64,000 bases of DNA, from the NCBI GenBank assembly GCA_018894105.1, contig CM032127.1, positions 34,430,760 to 34,494,759 of the forward strand, in the 5' to 3' direction. The notes beneath the pieces are model-generated. The model had not been told where the DNA came from. It did not search any database and saw only the letters and a list, made by a program, of their open reading frames with translations. The position numbers were made by a program, and so were the translations under genes. The DNA is from Jacaranda mimosifolia (Eukaryota > Streptophyta > Magnoliopsida > Lamiales > Bignoniaceae). Shown here one piece after another: positions 1-12,731 of this stretch (positions within the stretch are counted from its first letter, which is position 1; every line of letters begins with the position of its first letter).

Positions 1-1557
1 TACACACATCAAAAACAAAAAATATAAAAAATATGAACTAATGTCATCGAAATGGAAGAGAAGTGACACTAATCCAATTGCTTACCTCTGCAAATGAGAA
101 GCAAACCATGAAAAATTTCTCATTTCTAGGATAACAAAGTAGCATGATCAAGAATATTGTATTGACATAATAGCGGAAGTCCTATATAAGAAGAACTTAA
201 GTGAGTCATAAATGTTCTTTCTTTTTTCTATCGGTTGACTGGAAAGGGAGCTAGGCAGGCAAAAAAAGAAAGTCGCCTCTAGGACGGAGGTGGCCGCCTC
301 GCTGCTGGAGGCCGACTACCTCTGCGCGATGCCAACAACTATGGCCTACGTCGCGCACAGGCCAAATCTGGCCTCTGCGCGAGGCCGGCAGGTTGGCCTT
401 CTGCGTGAGGCCAGCCTACCAGCCACGCCGCTGGCCTCGTACAAAGGCTAACAACTATGGTTGATTCGTAAAGGCCGGATCCGATCTCTGCACGCTGGCT
501 GCATTTGCTGTCGAGGCTGCGAGGGCCAGCAGCAACTGCAGCGCGCGAGGCCGGCAGCTACTACTGGCCTCACGCGGCTAGTAGCTAGTGTGGGCAGTCC
601 GACTACCGATGGGTTATTTAAATGATGAGGGAAGAAAAAAATAGAAAAAAGAAAGAAAAGAAAGAGGGGCAGAAAAGAAAAGGAGGAGAGGATAAGGAAA
701 AAAACGTGCCTTCTGGATTAGAAGTGGGAGAGGTTAGCGTTTATCCAAAATAATTTTTCAGTCTTTAATTTAAATTTAAATTCTTAATTTTATTTATATA
801 TATATTTTTTTTAAATTTACATTCATAGAGCTTAAAATTTTAGTTTTAAAGTTTATTTATTATATATAATTTTTATAATTATATGTTGATAATTGATAAT
901 TTTTAAAATTATATTATATTATAGAGTATACTTTTAAATTTACAGTTAATGATAATACATAAATTAACACTTAATAAATTAGTTAAAAATAAATAAATAA
1001 ATAAATTTAAAAAAAAAGAAAGAAAAACATAATCTGCCACCCCCTACCTGGCTACCCTACCCAATTTCCCCTCTACCTCCGCCTCAATTAGGTAAACCCC
1101 CCAACCCCCCCTCCCGATGGCCCTTTCCCGTCAACCTCATCAACCCATAGTCAGCTAGCCATGGCTTGGGCAACCCCCCACCCGACCCATCCGCCACCAC
1201 AACCCCCAACCCCGCTAGCCCACAAACAGGCTGGCCATGGCTCAGCTCGACTCGGCAGCCAGCGGCCCTAGCCGGCGCTAGGCCAGTGGCGGGCCATCGC
1301 CAGGCATTGCCAGCCGTGGGGATTTGGGTAGGTGGTTAGAGATGGAGGTGGGGCTTATATAATATATATGTGTATGTGTGTGTGTCTGTAGTTATATATA
1401 TATGCATGTATTTAAGTATATATACTAAATAGATTTATATATATATATGTATATCCATATACATATATAAATAAATATTATTTTAAATACATTTTAGAGA
1501 GTTTTTGTAGCTTTTGTTTTAATTTTTTATTATTCTTTAATTTTTTTTAGTGAGGAT
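1..1557. other. AT-rich flank with two GC-rich islands, no gene seen
   Basis: No convincing coding region. Positions about 240-620 are GC-rich and carry recurring variants of a GCGCGAGGCCGGCAG-like motif. A second GC-rich, C-run-rich stretch lies at about 1030-1340. The rest is AT-rich, with short TA/TG microsatellite tracts at about 1355-1450. The two islands contrast sharply with their surroundings and could be transposon remnants, but I recognise no family. Confidence 0.5.
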
Positions 1558-1562
1558 CAAGT
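1558..1562. repeat. Target site duplication CAAGT (left)
   Basis: Identical to 4770-4774 and directly abuts the TG of the solo LTR. Together they mark a single integration event. Confidence 0.85.
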
Positions 1563-4500
1563 TGTAACACCCCTAAAATTCGGTATTTTGGGACAAGAAT
1601 TAAGATTTTTGGTTAATCGAATTTTAGGGCTCGGAATTAAAATAAAAAAAGGACTTGATTGCAAAGATTTTGGAAATTTTGGGGTAAATTTGCAATTTTT
1701 AGAAACTTGATTGATCAAAGTTTGAGAATTTTGGGGTTTGCATGGCCATTATTTTGGGTCAAATGACCTAATGTCATGCACCCACATTGTCCAAGGACTG
1801 AATTGAAGTTTGAGAAAACCTTTTTGGACTTGATTGAAAGCATAGCAAAACATTTTATGGCCAATCCGCGATTATGCAATAGTTGATTTTATAAAATAGG
1901 ATTTTTTTTTCCTTTTTCCCCATTTCTTCTTCCTTTCTTTACCGAGCTCACCCTCCATTTTCTCTCTCCGGCGAGTTTTTCTGGCAACCTCTACCGGCGA
2001 CAGAAATATCTCAAGTTATATACCATATTCATCCTCTCCTCACGAGGAACAAATTGGTACCCATTTCTTCCCAGTTTAACCTGCGTATTGGCCGAAATTT
2101 GAGCTCCAAGTTTCAGCCATGGTGGAGCTTTTGGTAGGTTTTCTTTCCGGAGACTTTTCACGGCGAACTTGGATACTGTTTGAGGGGATCAACTCGGGGA
2201 TCACGCCAGTGCTTTTAGATTCTCGATTGGAACACCGTGGGTGGAGGAATTAGGAAAAAACCGCGGCGGCAGAAGTGATGGCGTTGGGTGGTTGAGGCTA
2301 AAATTGGAGTTCAATTCGACGGTGAATGGAAAAATTAACTTGGGGATTGGATTCTTTGAGCTGAAGAGCAGCAATTGGTGGTGGTTTTGAAGTTTTCCAG
2401 CGGCGGTGGACAGGCGGCCGGCGACGGCGGTCCGGCAACTTTCAAGCAAAAACTTCGGCTCGTTGCGAGGATCATGACGGTGGTCTTAGTTTGAATTTTG
2501 AGGTCCGGTTAACCAAATTCATGGGTAAAGGGAGTTAGATTATACATGTTTATATATATATATGTGCATATGTTGTATTATATTCCTTAACTTTGTATTT
2601 TGAGGATTTACATAGTTGTCTTATGCTTTGGCCATGCATGGTTTAGGATATCGCATAGTTGGTCCGGATTATGTATTAGTGGATGTTAAGTAAGGATTAG
2701 TTGAGTTATTTAAGTGATTAATTTATGAATTTATTAAATTGGAATTTAAGAAATGATAAATGGGTAATTTGAGATATTATGGACTATGACTCGATATAAG
2801 CATGTGCCAGTATAAGTTTGGTGAATTTGGATTATATTATATTATTTATGAAAATATTGAAAATTATCGAGTTAATTGGAAGAGAAAACCATAATTTTAT
2901 GAATTTGGGACCTATTGGCAATAATTGGGGTTGTTAAGCTAATTAGCCTATTATTGATGATTTGGGATATGATATAAGGTTAATAGTAAGATTGTAATTA
3001 TTGAAAGTTATCAGGGTTGAATAAGGATTTTGATTGTGAATTATTCCTTTGGCTAGGTGACGCAGAAATAGGTCCCGTGGACCAATAAGCTGCTGACGAC
3101 GATTGTAGTTTTCTGAGACTACGGAGGTAAGGGTTTGCCAATCTAGCACTTCATTTCACTTTTCAATATTTATGATAAACCCCTATGAGAGTTACTATTT
3201 CTGAACTGACTGTACTGTTATTGAAATCCGTGATCTATTATGATCTCATTGATGTTCTATTATCTGATACGGACACCCCTATAAGGGTTATTCTATTATG
3301 ATTCTGTTTCCTGTTTGTTCTAACACCCAGAACGTTTATCTGATATATGTTATTTGTTTGTTCTGTTATCTATCATGTTATCTGTATTGTTCTAATATCC
3401 AACTGTCATGTTATTCGACTGTTCTGCTATACTGATTGTTCTACTATCTGCCCGTTCTGATATCTGTACTGTTTAGTACTGTTACTATTTGCCTTATCGG
3501 CATTATCGTTATCTGGTATTAGCAATGTGCTAGGGATTACCCCCTAAGCATCTGTGTCAACTGTACTTGGTACTTGTACTTGTTTGTAAGTCTGATACGT
3601 TAGGGGCTATTCTTTGAGTACTTATCGGTAAGTATGATACATCAAAGGCCATTCCTTGAGTATTATGTTCTATGTACGCTAGGGGCTATTCCTTGGGCAT
3701 TCAGTTTGTCAGCCATATGCTAGGGGTATTCTTGGGCATGGGCAATGTGTTAGGGCTATCCCTGAGCATCAGTGATGTGCTAGGGCTATTCCGAGGCATC
3801 TTCCGTTCGTTTGTTAGCTATATGCTAGGGCTATTCCTAAGTATGGGCGATGTGTCAGGACTATTCCTAAGCATTTACCATCTATTTGCCTGTGATGTGC
3901 TATGGCTGGGCATCTACCATCTGTTTGTCTATGATGTGCTATGGCTATTCTTGGACATCTATCGTCTGTTTGTTTGTGATGTGCTAGGGCTACTCTTAAG
4001 CATCTACCGTTTGTCGGTGATGTGCTGGGGAGACTCCTAAGCATCTTCTATCTGTCTTCCGCTTGTTTGTTTGTGATATACTAGGGAGATTCCTAAACAT
4101 CTAATATGTGTCAAGCTGACGTGCTTGAATATGATCGATTGAATTGAATAAGATTTGTTCTGATAAACCTGTCTCCTTTTTCGTACTTATATCCTGGCAC
4201 CTGTAATGATATTGAACTATGAATTGTTGAGACGCTCTTTCCTCAATAGGTTTCTTTTAATTACTATTATGATGTCCCTCATTGAGTCCTTCAGACTAAC
4301 CCCTGTTCTTTATCTCTCAGACAGGTTTAAGTGAAGGATTTGGACTCCAGGCTAGATAAGTATATTTTGTAATAGATTAGATGTTGAATGTATATATGGA
4401 ATCATCTGATTACTAAGAATGGACTCGAGATGTCATGATATGCCATGTTAATGTGGATGACTTAAGGATTCTAAATATTTTGTTACATAAGAATATGAAT

Positions 4501-4769
4501 TATGGCACGTAGTTAAAGGTCTATCGAGTTTGTTAAGTTGAAATTCCGCTGCTTCTGATAAATTGAATTTGAGACTTTGTGGCATGTATTTAGTTTATGT
4601 GATGTATGTTACAGGATTGTTTAAGATTTGTTTAAGTTGGAATCCCCTGCTATTTCTTATAAGCTTGGAAAAGTTTAATTAAGGGTTATTGCTTGTATTT
4701 TGGGTTCAGAATTATTGATTGGAATGTTTTGATATCTCAACTTTGTGTTACTCGGAGTGAGGTGTCACA
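1563..4769. mobile_element. Solo LTR, about 3.2 kb, with 5-bp TSD
   Basis: The unit starts TGTAACACCC and ends GGTGTCACA, the TG...CA form usual for plant LTRs. It is flanked on both sides by CAAGT (1558-1562 and 4770-4774), a perfect 5-bp target duplication. The two ends are not direct repeats of each other, and no primer-binding site, polypurine tract or gag/pol homology is visible inside. It is therefore best read as one LTR left by LTR-LTR recombination rather than a short complete element. The large size would fit Ty3-gypsy lineages with long LTRs such as Tekay/Del, but that assignment is inference. The short open frames inside are not protein-like. Confidence 0.85.
3523..4111. repeat. 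Minisatellite inside the solo LTR
   Basis: Roughly ten or more degenerate units, each built around GATGTGCTAGGGCTATTCC followed by an AAGCATCTACC-like segment. Spacing is irregular, often about 40-65 bp. The repeats produce an open frame of repeated VLGLFLSIY-like residues on the plus strand (3672-4040) and another on the minus strand. These are by-products of the repeat, not genes. Confidence 0.75.
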
Positions 4770-4774
4770 CAAGT
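4770..4774. repeat. Target site duplication CAAGT (right)
   Basis: Identical to 1558-1562 and directly follows the terminal CA of the solo LTR. Confidence 0.85.
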
Positions 4775-5889
4775 GGTATATTTTATGGATTTTTTCATAA
4801 ATATATAAAACTTTAGAAGGCTTTTCATAAATAAATAACTGTTTTTGTTCAAATTTTAACAAAAAATTGAGAGGACTAAAAGTATTAAAAAAGTTATGAA
4901 ATTTGGACCAAAAGTGTTCAATGCCATAAGTTCAGGACTAACAGTGGACACAGTTATTATTGGTAGCTATATTTTACTATAATGCACCCTCAATATACAA
5001 GTGAAATCCATCATTAATTGTTTATACAGGTAGTAAGTTAAATGTACTTTATTATGTTGCCAACTAATTATAAAAAAGAAAAGTTATGATTTTACATTTT
5101 AAATCCAACGTTTCAAACCAAAAGTATTTATACATTCCTTACATTAGGTATGTATAATAATGACACCATAGACTACTACTACTTTTAAAATAATATATAT
5201 AGTAGTGTATATATAATTAGTTATTAGACATAAGAGAAAAACTATGAAAAATAAATAAAAAATATAATAGTACTATTAAATCACCTTTTTTGTATTATAA
5301 ATAAATAAATAATATTTTATTCTAATCACAATAATTAATTTAAAAAATTTAGAAATTTTTTAATGGAGTAAATAATATTAAATTTAATAACCAGCAACTA
5401 ATGATAATTTTTTAATTTATTTAAAAATTTTTAAATTTTGCCAAAATTATATAATTATGGTCAAGTACTATTATGTTACGTATAATAGTATGGATTCCAT
5501 TAAATTTTATATTAGAAAAGTTAAATATTTACATATATTAAGTTAAATTATTGATTCTAAATTAATAATAATTACATAGTGATATTTGATTTTTTTTTTT
5601 TAATTTTTAGATATTTAAATATCACTACCATATAAATATGCATATTCATATATATGATTCCTTATATGTGAACAAACAGTAAATGTTAAATGATAGATAA
5701 AAAATAAAAATTCAAAATATAATAACAAATAAAAGTTAAATGATGGACTTTAACTATTAATGAACAGAAACGTATATAATTAATATAATGACTTTATTTG
5801 TTTAGGAATCTTTTTATAGAATAAATGACACTAAATTTTCAGTTAATTAAGTAAAGCAAAAGCTCTACTATATAAAAATAGAGGTTATT
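4775..5889. other. AT-rich intergenic DNA, nothing recognised
   Basis: Very AT-rich, with no open frame of substance and no recognisable transposon end. A TCTACTATATAAAA string at 5864 resembles a Helitron 5' end but lacks the preceding A and has no matching 3' terminus. Confidence 0.5.
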
Positions 5890-8116
5890 ATTTATTCAAT
5901 TTTCAGTTAACATATATCCTTGCATATGTTAATCATCTATTTATATTAGTTGCCCCCATTAACCATTTATTTTGAGAAGCTTTTAGCAATATTCCTAAAA
6001 GAATATTAAAATAAATTATGATAAAAAAATTAAATTTATAAGCACCCAAATTTACAAGTCCAAATTTTACTACTTTAATTGTAATAGAAAGCCATTTAAT
6101 AATTCAAAAAACTAATTATGGAGGGAATACAAAATTGGAGGGAAACTAAATTACATTTTCATCTAAAATTGGTAGCAAAAAAAATTGTTACTACTTGTAT
6201 TCAGCCAACTTTTTAAATCAATACATTTTTTGTTGGAATATAAATTCAATGTTTTAGAAAATTGCCAAATAGAAATTTTTTTACCAATGTTGAATCCCTA
6301 TTCTAAAAAATAGATTAGTTAAAGTCCACAAAAAAAAAAGAAGCCCAATTTATTAATTTATTGAAAAGGTGGCCAAGCCCAATTAATAAAAATGATATTG
6401 GTGAAGTCCAATTAATCAAATTTGTAAATTAATATGAAAATTAATTCATTAAGAATGTCCACTTACTGACTCTTTGAAAAATTGATCAAGCCCATTAAGA
6501 AAAATAGAAGGTTGATAAAGTCCAATTGATGAATTTTATAGATCAATATGAAGCCCAGTTCATTTAAAAATTTGTCAAGCCCAATTTTAAAACAAAAGTT
6601 TGGTGAAGTTAAATTAACTACTTCTTTAATTAAGAAAGAAACAAAATCTTAAATAAAGCTCAATCATGAATTCATTCAAATATTTGTAACCCAAATCTTA
6701 AATGAAGTCTAACCATCTATTCACTAAAAGATCTAGTGAAATACAATTTTTAATTAGCTAGAGATGCTCAATTAATCAATCTTTAAATTAATGTAAATCT
6801 CAATTCATCAATTTACTCACCAAGTTATAATTGGTGAATTCCAATCCTTAAACAAAGTCTACTAACTAATTTCCCTTATACTTTTTGTAAAACTCAATTC
6901 TTAAGAATAATTAGAAAAACACAATTAACTAATTTTTTAAATTGGCGTCAAGCCCAATTCTTAAAAAATGACACCAATTTAATATAAAATTAATGAAGCC
7001 CAATTAATAAAAAAAGAGTTGCTAAAGCCCAATTAATCAACTCTGAAATTTAATGTCAAACTCAATTCTTTACCAAATGACATTAATTTACTAAAAAATC
7101 GAACTCATATTAATAAAAACAAAAGTTGCAAAGGCCCAATTAGTCAATTCTTTAAGTTAATGTCAAATTCAATTCATATAGAATCCTAATTCACTAATTT
7201 ACAAAAAGAATTATTGAAGCCCAATTAGTAAAAAGAAATTTGGTAAGGCCCAATTAATAAAAAAATAAACTGGCCAACCCAAAGTAATCAATTATTTAAA
7301 CTAATGTGAAGCCCAATTAATAAAAAATAAGTTCAATTCCTTAAAGAAAGCCTAATTCACCATTCACCTCACTTCAATTTTGTTCAAGACAAACTCTTAA
7401 AATAAAGCCTAATTCACCACTTAATTTACTATAAATTTGGTCAAACCTATTTCATAAATGAAAACTCTCAATTTAATAAACAATTCACAAAAAAAGTTAT
7501 AAAGCCCAATGTTTTAAAGAAATTGGCCCAACTAATGGATCATTCATTTCAAAATTCTTTAAGCTCAACCTTAAAATAAAACTCAGTTTAATAATAATTC
7601 ACTAAAAATTTGATTAAGCCTAATTAACAAATTCTTTACATCATTGTGAAGCCCATTTCTTGAACGAATGCCCATCTCATATGTATTTGTAAAAATTTAA
7701 TTTAATATTCATTTATAATTAGCAACAAAAATCATTGCTACCATATGTGTACAATTGATATTAAGATGGAATGAATTTTGGAGGGAAATTAATTAAAGTT
7801 TAGTAACTAAAAACATTGTTACAAAATATTTTATTTGTAACAAATATTTTGTTGTTACAAAAATATCCTCCTAGATGACGCAAAATGTTATATGTAACAA
7901 AATAATATTTTCTATAACGAATTATTATTTAGTTACGAACATAAAAAATTTAAGGTAACAAATTTGACTCAAAGTAACACGACTTTTCCTTAGTTACTCA
8001 AGAAAATTTTATTTGTAACAAAAAATCAATTTCGTTACAATAAATCTAAAACTTGTAACGGATTTTACCTTTATTACCAAAGATTTTTGTTACGTGAAGT
8101 GCAATTTCTTGGAGTG
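5890..8116 (-). mobile_element. CACTA-like non-autonomous element, copy 1 (left end uncertain)
   Basis: The right end (8103-8116), read on the minus strand, is CACTCCAAGAAATT, one base from the CACTACAAGAAATT-type terminus common in plant CACTA (En/Spm) elements. The adjoining 300 bp (about 7800-8100) is packed with TTTGTAACAAA/TTGTTACAAA subterminal repeats, another CACTA hallmark. Inward lies a long degenerate array (about 6340-7680) built on AAGCCCAATTAATAAA-like units. No transposase is visible. The opposite terminus was not found, so 5890 is only where the character of the sequence changes. A second copy in opposite orientation begins at 42549. Confidence 0.6.
6340..7680. repeat. Degenerate array of AAGCCCAATTAAT-like units
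   Basis: The phrase (G/A)AAGCCCAATTAATAAAAA or a diverged form recurs dozens of times at short, irregular spacing, often alternating with a GAATTCATTAA-type phrase. It has no coding potential. The reverse complement (GAATTGGGCTT...) recurs at 43080-43789, which ties the two CACTA-like copies together. Confidence 0.7.
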
Positions 8117-8551
8117 ATTCTACCATTCATTGGACATGGGTTCACAACTCTTTGTGACTTTTAGAATATCAAATATTCACATTAATTTAAAATCTTTTAA
8201 ACTAATGGCTCAATTCAATTAATCTCCATTAATTAAAGAGTACCCAATTTCCATGGACGATGTCCAACCTCAAACCCATGGAGCCCAACTAATTGGCTGA
8301 AATGAATGCTTTTGGATAACCATTCTAGCTCTATGCATACCATGTAAATACGGTTCTTTTGTCTCTTATCTTCCGAAAGAGGCCTAGGGCAAGATATTGT
8401 CGGCTCTTTAATAGCCTCGATACTATATTTTTATTCCCAATGTTCGACTCCCCTTTATGACCTCATCTTTGAAAAATTCTTTTTCCAAATTGTCATACTA
8501 CCTTGGGCAAGGATTTTTTAGAATCGATCATTATAGAATATATAGGATATG
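8117..8551 (-). mobile_element. Copia LTR fragment, reverse orientation
   Basis: Matches, in inverse orientation, part of the 2.2-kb copia LTR; compare 21737-22150 within the reverse LTR at 20623-22794. The left side is cut where the CACTA-like terminus ends. The right side is interrupted exactly where Copia-I's 5' LTR begins. It probably continues at about 17221-17762 beyond Copia-I, so Copia-I inserted into this older LTR. Confidence 0.7.
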
Positions 8552-10788
8552 TGTTGGAACAGTGTCTTGCAAGCCAATTAGATTGGCGTTGTAAACTATT
8601 TCACTTGTGATACAATCTTGATTGAATGATATTAATAATATGGTCATCTTCATCTTATGCTTATATTTACTTCACTGTATTTGGTTGAAGCATTTAGCTC
8701 ACACAAGAATACGAGGCTTGGTCACTCACTGGATTGTGATCACAGAATAAGTTTTACACGTTCGCGATCTTAAATCTTTCAAGTTCTAGGATCTTAAGAG
8801 ATAGGGCATCTAAGATCTAGATAGACTTGCACTAACGATGCATAGATCTAAGAAGTTGGATATTGCTCCGTTCCATAGGCAATCCCATATGAGATATAAA
8901 TGCATGTTAGTAGGTGTTTGTTATAGAATAAGGCACTGAAGGCCCACCCAAAGAATCCACTAGATAGCTGAAGTGGCAAGTCGGTAGTGGTAAGTTATCC
9001 TGCTTAAGATAGTACATATAATTAGTCATTTGATCTAAGGATCCATGATAACCTTGTGTTTAGGTCCTTATGCTTTGACTCCTCCCTAGTCACCTAGCTG
9101 GCCATTTGGGTGGTGATTGGGCATGACTTGCTTAGATATGGAGGTTTGTGAGATCCAATATGGAATCCGACTCCTCGTCTTTGTGAAGGGCGGGTATATC
9201 TCCTATGTATTCTACAATGATCGATTCTAAGAAATCCTTGCATAAGGTAGTATGACAATTTGGAAAAAGGAGTTCTCTAAAGATGAGGTCATAAAGTGGA
9301 ATCAAACATTGGAAATAGAGACAAGTATCGAGGCTATTAGGGAGCCAGCAGATATCTTGCCCTAGACCTCTTTCGGGAGATAGGAGACAAAAGGATCATA
9401 TTTACATGGTCCGTGTAGAGCTATAATGGTTCTCCAAGAACATTCATTTCAGCCAATTAATTGGGCTCCATGGGCTTGAGGTTGGACATCGACCATGGAG
9501 ATTAGGTACTCTTTAGTTAATGAAAAGAATTAAGTCGATTAGTTTAAAGAAGCCTAAACTAAAAGGAATATACTATATTCAAAAGTCACAAGGAGTTGTG
9601 AGCCCATGTCCAATGAATGGTAGAACCTATCGGATCACACATAAAGGCCAATTACATTTCCCAAGTAATGGAGAAACTTTCTAAGTATTAGAAAATTCAC
9701 TCCATAGAGACCGATTTTGGGTGACCAAAAATTGAGGTCATTTTGGCTTGATTAATTCAATTGTTAAATTGATCAACTAATTTAAGGAATTAAATTAGAC
9801 CAATAATTAAAGAGTTAATTACTTAGTACCATTTGACCACCAATTGATCAAGTTAACTTAAAGAGTTAAGTTAACAAAATTAAGCTTAAAGAGTTAAGCT
9901 TGTTGACTTAAAAGAGTTAAGTCAATGATTAATTAATTAAATTAAAGTGTTTAGTTTAATTAATGAGAAGAATATATTTTGGAGGAAAATTTCAAAGGAT
10001 GGGATCATTTTAGTGTGGAATTTAATTAATTTGAAATTAGATTTCAAATGTCAATGAAAGCACACAAATTCAAATTAGATTTGAATTTGCCAACTTACAT
10101 GCATTATAAGTGTGTTGGCAATCCCCCACCTTGAGAAAGGTGTGATGCAAATTTGGCATCACCCCATCCTCCATCTATATATAGATATAGAGGTGATGGT
10201 GGGTGGCAACTTGCAATCCAAGGGAATAATTAAATTCTCACTTTTTCCCTCTATTTTCAAGGTGTTTACTCATGTGTTGAAGTTCACCTCGCTCTTATTC
10301 TCCAACCCCAAAATTGGCCATCTCCCCCTTTTCTCTCCTCTCTTTCTCTAGCTAAAAGTAAGGAGCAGTAGGAAATCAAATTGGTGTGTGGATCATATTG
10401 ATATAAGCAAAACAAATGGTTTGCTAAGCTTGGAGATCCATCTGCGAGACTAGTCACTTGACGATTTTATTCTAGGAGTTCCAGAAGGAGTTTTGGTCTG
10501 AAAATTTCACAGTAGCTTCATCAAAGAGTTAAGGATCTACTGGAAGTTTTTTGATATTTTGAAGTCCTTTGGATTGTGTAAAAGTTGCTCTCTTCCAGCG
10601 CCACTGCTTGGCAGATTCTATTTTGAAGAAAGAATTCTTCAATCTACCTTTAGATTTCGCTAATCTAGGTAAAACTCCATTCAAATCTAAATCCTAAAGC
10701 ATGTTTAGATCCTTGGTTGATTGTAAGCACTAGTTTATTTAAGCTTTTAAAGTTTTATTATTGGATCCTAGTGCCTTACTTGCTTTCA
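8552..10788 (+). mobile_element. Copia-I 5' LTR
   Basis: Begins TGTTGGAACAG and ends in TTTCA two bases before a tRNA-Met-type primer-binding site. At 2,237 bp it matches in length and layout the LTRs at 27432 and 33636. It contains a TATATATAG stretch near 10178-10189 that could be the promoter TATA. The five bases before it are ATATG. It is much longer than the LTRs of most copia lineages. Confidence 0.88.
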
Positions 10789-10790
10789 AC

Positions 10791-10802
10791 TGGTATCAGA
10801 GC
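10791..10802 (+). other. Copia-I primer-binding site
   Basis: TGGTATCAGAGC, complementary to the 3' end of initiator tRNA-Met and the standard PBS of plant Ty1-copia elements. It lies two bases after the LTR end. Confidence 0.92.
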
Positions 10803-12731
10803 TTAATTCGTGCTTTAATTTAGATTTTTTGATTGATTGATTCGTGTGATGGATTGATAAAAATATGATTGATTGAAAAAAAATAACCAAATTCTCGATT
10901 CATATGATGGATTGGAGTGTTTGGATGATATTGTGTGTGGCTTCTTGGTTGATGAATTGAAAGCATGCTAATATGTGTTTCAAATGTTGATTCATATGAT
11001 TAATATGTTTTAATTCATAGATATTAATGTTGAATGTTGATTTGGAATTAATTGATGTTATATGTTGATATAGCATGTGTTAATTGGAATTAAGTTGTTT
11101 TGGTCATTTTTGGATCCAATTTGATTAACGTTTTGTTGGAGATTTTTGAAGAATGTGATTCTTACTTTAACTTATTTTTAAAAGCATGATTGAGCACTTG
11201 AAATTCTATTTTTAAAAGGAGTTTTGAATCTGGAATTTTATCTATAATGTGTGTTTTAATATTTAAAAAGTGTCATAAATTTTTTGGTGCACAAAAGTTG
11301 AGCTAAATGGACATGACTTGGTGCCGAATTGAAAACAGGGCATGCTGCTCAGCCTGGCCGGGTACTGGCCGAGCAGCGAGCGTACCTGGCACAAGCTTGC
11401 CGAGTGGCAATGCACCCATCCTGGGTGGGTAGCAGCATTTTTCATTTCGAATAAGGTTTTGTTATTTTTGTGCTCTTTTATCTAATCCAAAGAGTTTTGC
11501 CTCACACATGATAGATGCACAAGTGTTGTGCAAGGTCTCAAAATTATGTTTGAAATTTTTGAATGTTTTTAAAAATTCATTAAAGTTAATCTTCATATTA
11601 TGGCATAATTGTTATGCTTCCTCTTGCTTGGCTAATTATTTGTTTATGAGATAAGCATCTAATTGTTGGAATTAATTATTAGTTCTAGATTTATTTATTG
11701 TTCATTTAATTGTTAAATGAATGATGAATGAATGGGGATGATCATGAGCCTTTAATATTGATTTTATTTGTTTCAAGTTGTTGAAAAGGGTTGTATTAAA
11801 TTGGGGCTTGCATGCCTCTTAATTCTATCTTGCAAATGTTATAAGAGTGAGGATTTCTTTCTCATGTAAATATTGCATGGAGCAAAAAAGACCATTGGAG
11901 GCATAGAGACTTTTGAAGACCCATGAATATATAAGGATACACTCATGTAATAACTAGATTTAATCAATCCACTTAAAATCAACTAAGTGGTGCACTTATG
12001 GCTTTAAGTGCACCACTTGGTTAGGCTCATGGTCATCCCACCTTAGGAGCATAATAGGCGCATTTACTTATTTATGCTTTCCATATCCTATTGATGTATG
12101 ATGTGCATAGTTAGAATATAGAAAACCTAAATAAGAAGATAATGATGAGATATTTGCTAGCAAAATCCTCCACTTAGAATGTCTAAGTATTTTCCAAATA
12201 TTAAGTCAAAATGGATACAAATTAAAAAGAGTTTTAATTAATCCATGCCTTCTACCAAGAGTGTATGTCATAACAATGCTACCAATTTTGTGTGATGACA
12301 TTCGATTACAAGGGTCACACTTAAGAGGAAAGCTGCGAGCATACACTTAGAATAAGATGCATCTTTGACTTAAGAACACCCACACATTGACACTCGGTTA
12401 TGGGGGATGTTGTGGTGCCCGTCTTGAGTCAAAGTTTGATTGGTAGGTTGGACTTAACACTTAGTAACATAAATGGCACACGGTTACATGGGTCTATGTG
12501 AAACATGAGGCAAAATACATCAAGAGTTGCGTGAAATGCAATTAGCAAAAGTTGTTTACCCTTTAATTGCTTGTGGATGGCACTCAGTTACGAGGGTCCG
12601 CTTGCAAGTCCTCGGGATCTTAATTCTTACTAGGAAATGAGATTTCCCAAATTCTTCTAAGGAGGTGAAGGATTTGATGAAATAATGGGAGAAAAACATA
12701 CTTGAAAGACCATGAACATGTTTTCAATATC
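10803..12731 (+). other. Copia-I long untranslated leader
   Basis: About 1.9 kb between the PBS and the first gag homology. No open frame resembles a protein. The same leader recurs in reverse in Copia-II (25087-26929) and in part in Copia-III, so it belongs to this family rather than being an insertion. A short GC-rich patch at about 11340-11420 is also present in Copia-II at about 26430-26540. Confidence 0.7.

Noticed and set aside
2201..2449. 82-codon minus-strand ORF
   Set aside because: Lies within the solo LTR; no domain, no conserved start context, composition follows the local GC-rich patch.
3672..4040. 122-codon ORF of repeated hydrophobic residues
   Set aside because: It is a direct translation of a minisatellite inside a solo LTR.
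5864..5884. Helitron-like 5' end TCTACTATATAAAA
   Set aside because: Preceded by C rather than A, and no CTRR terminus with hairpin was found downstream.
6340..7680. Possible CRISPR-like array
   Set aside because: The repeats are degenerate, irregularly spaced and lack unique spacers of constant length; the context is plant nuclear DNA.
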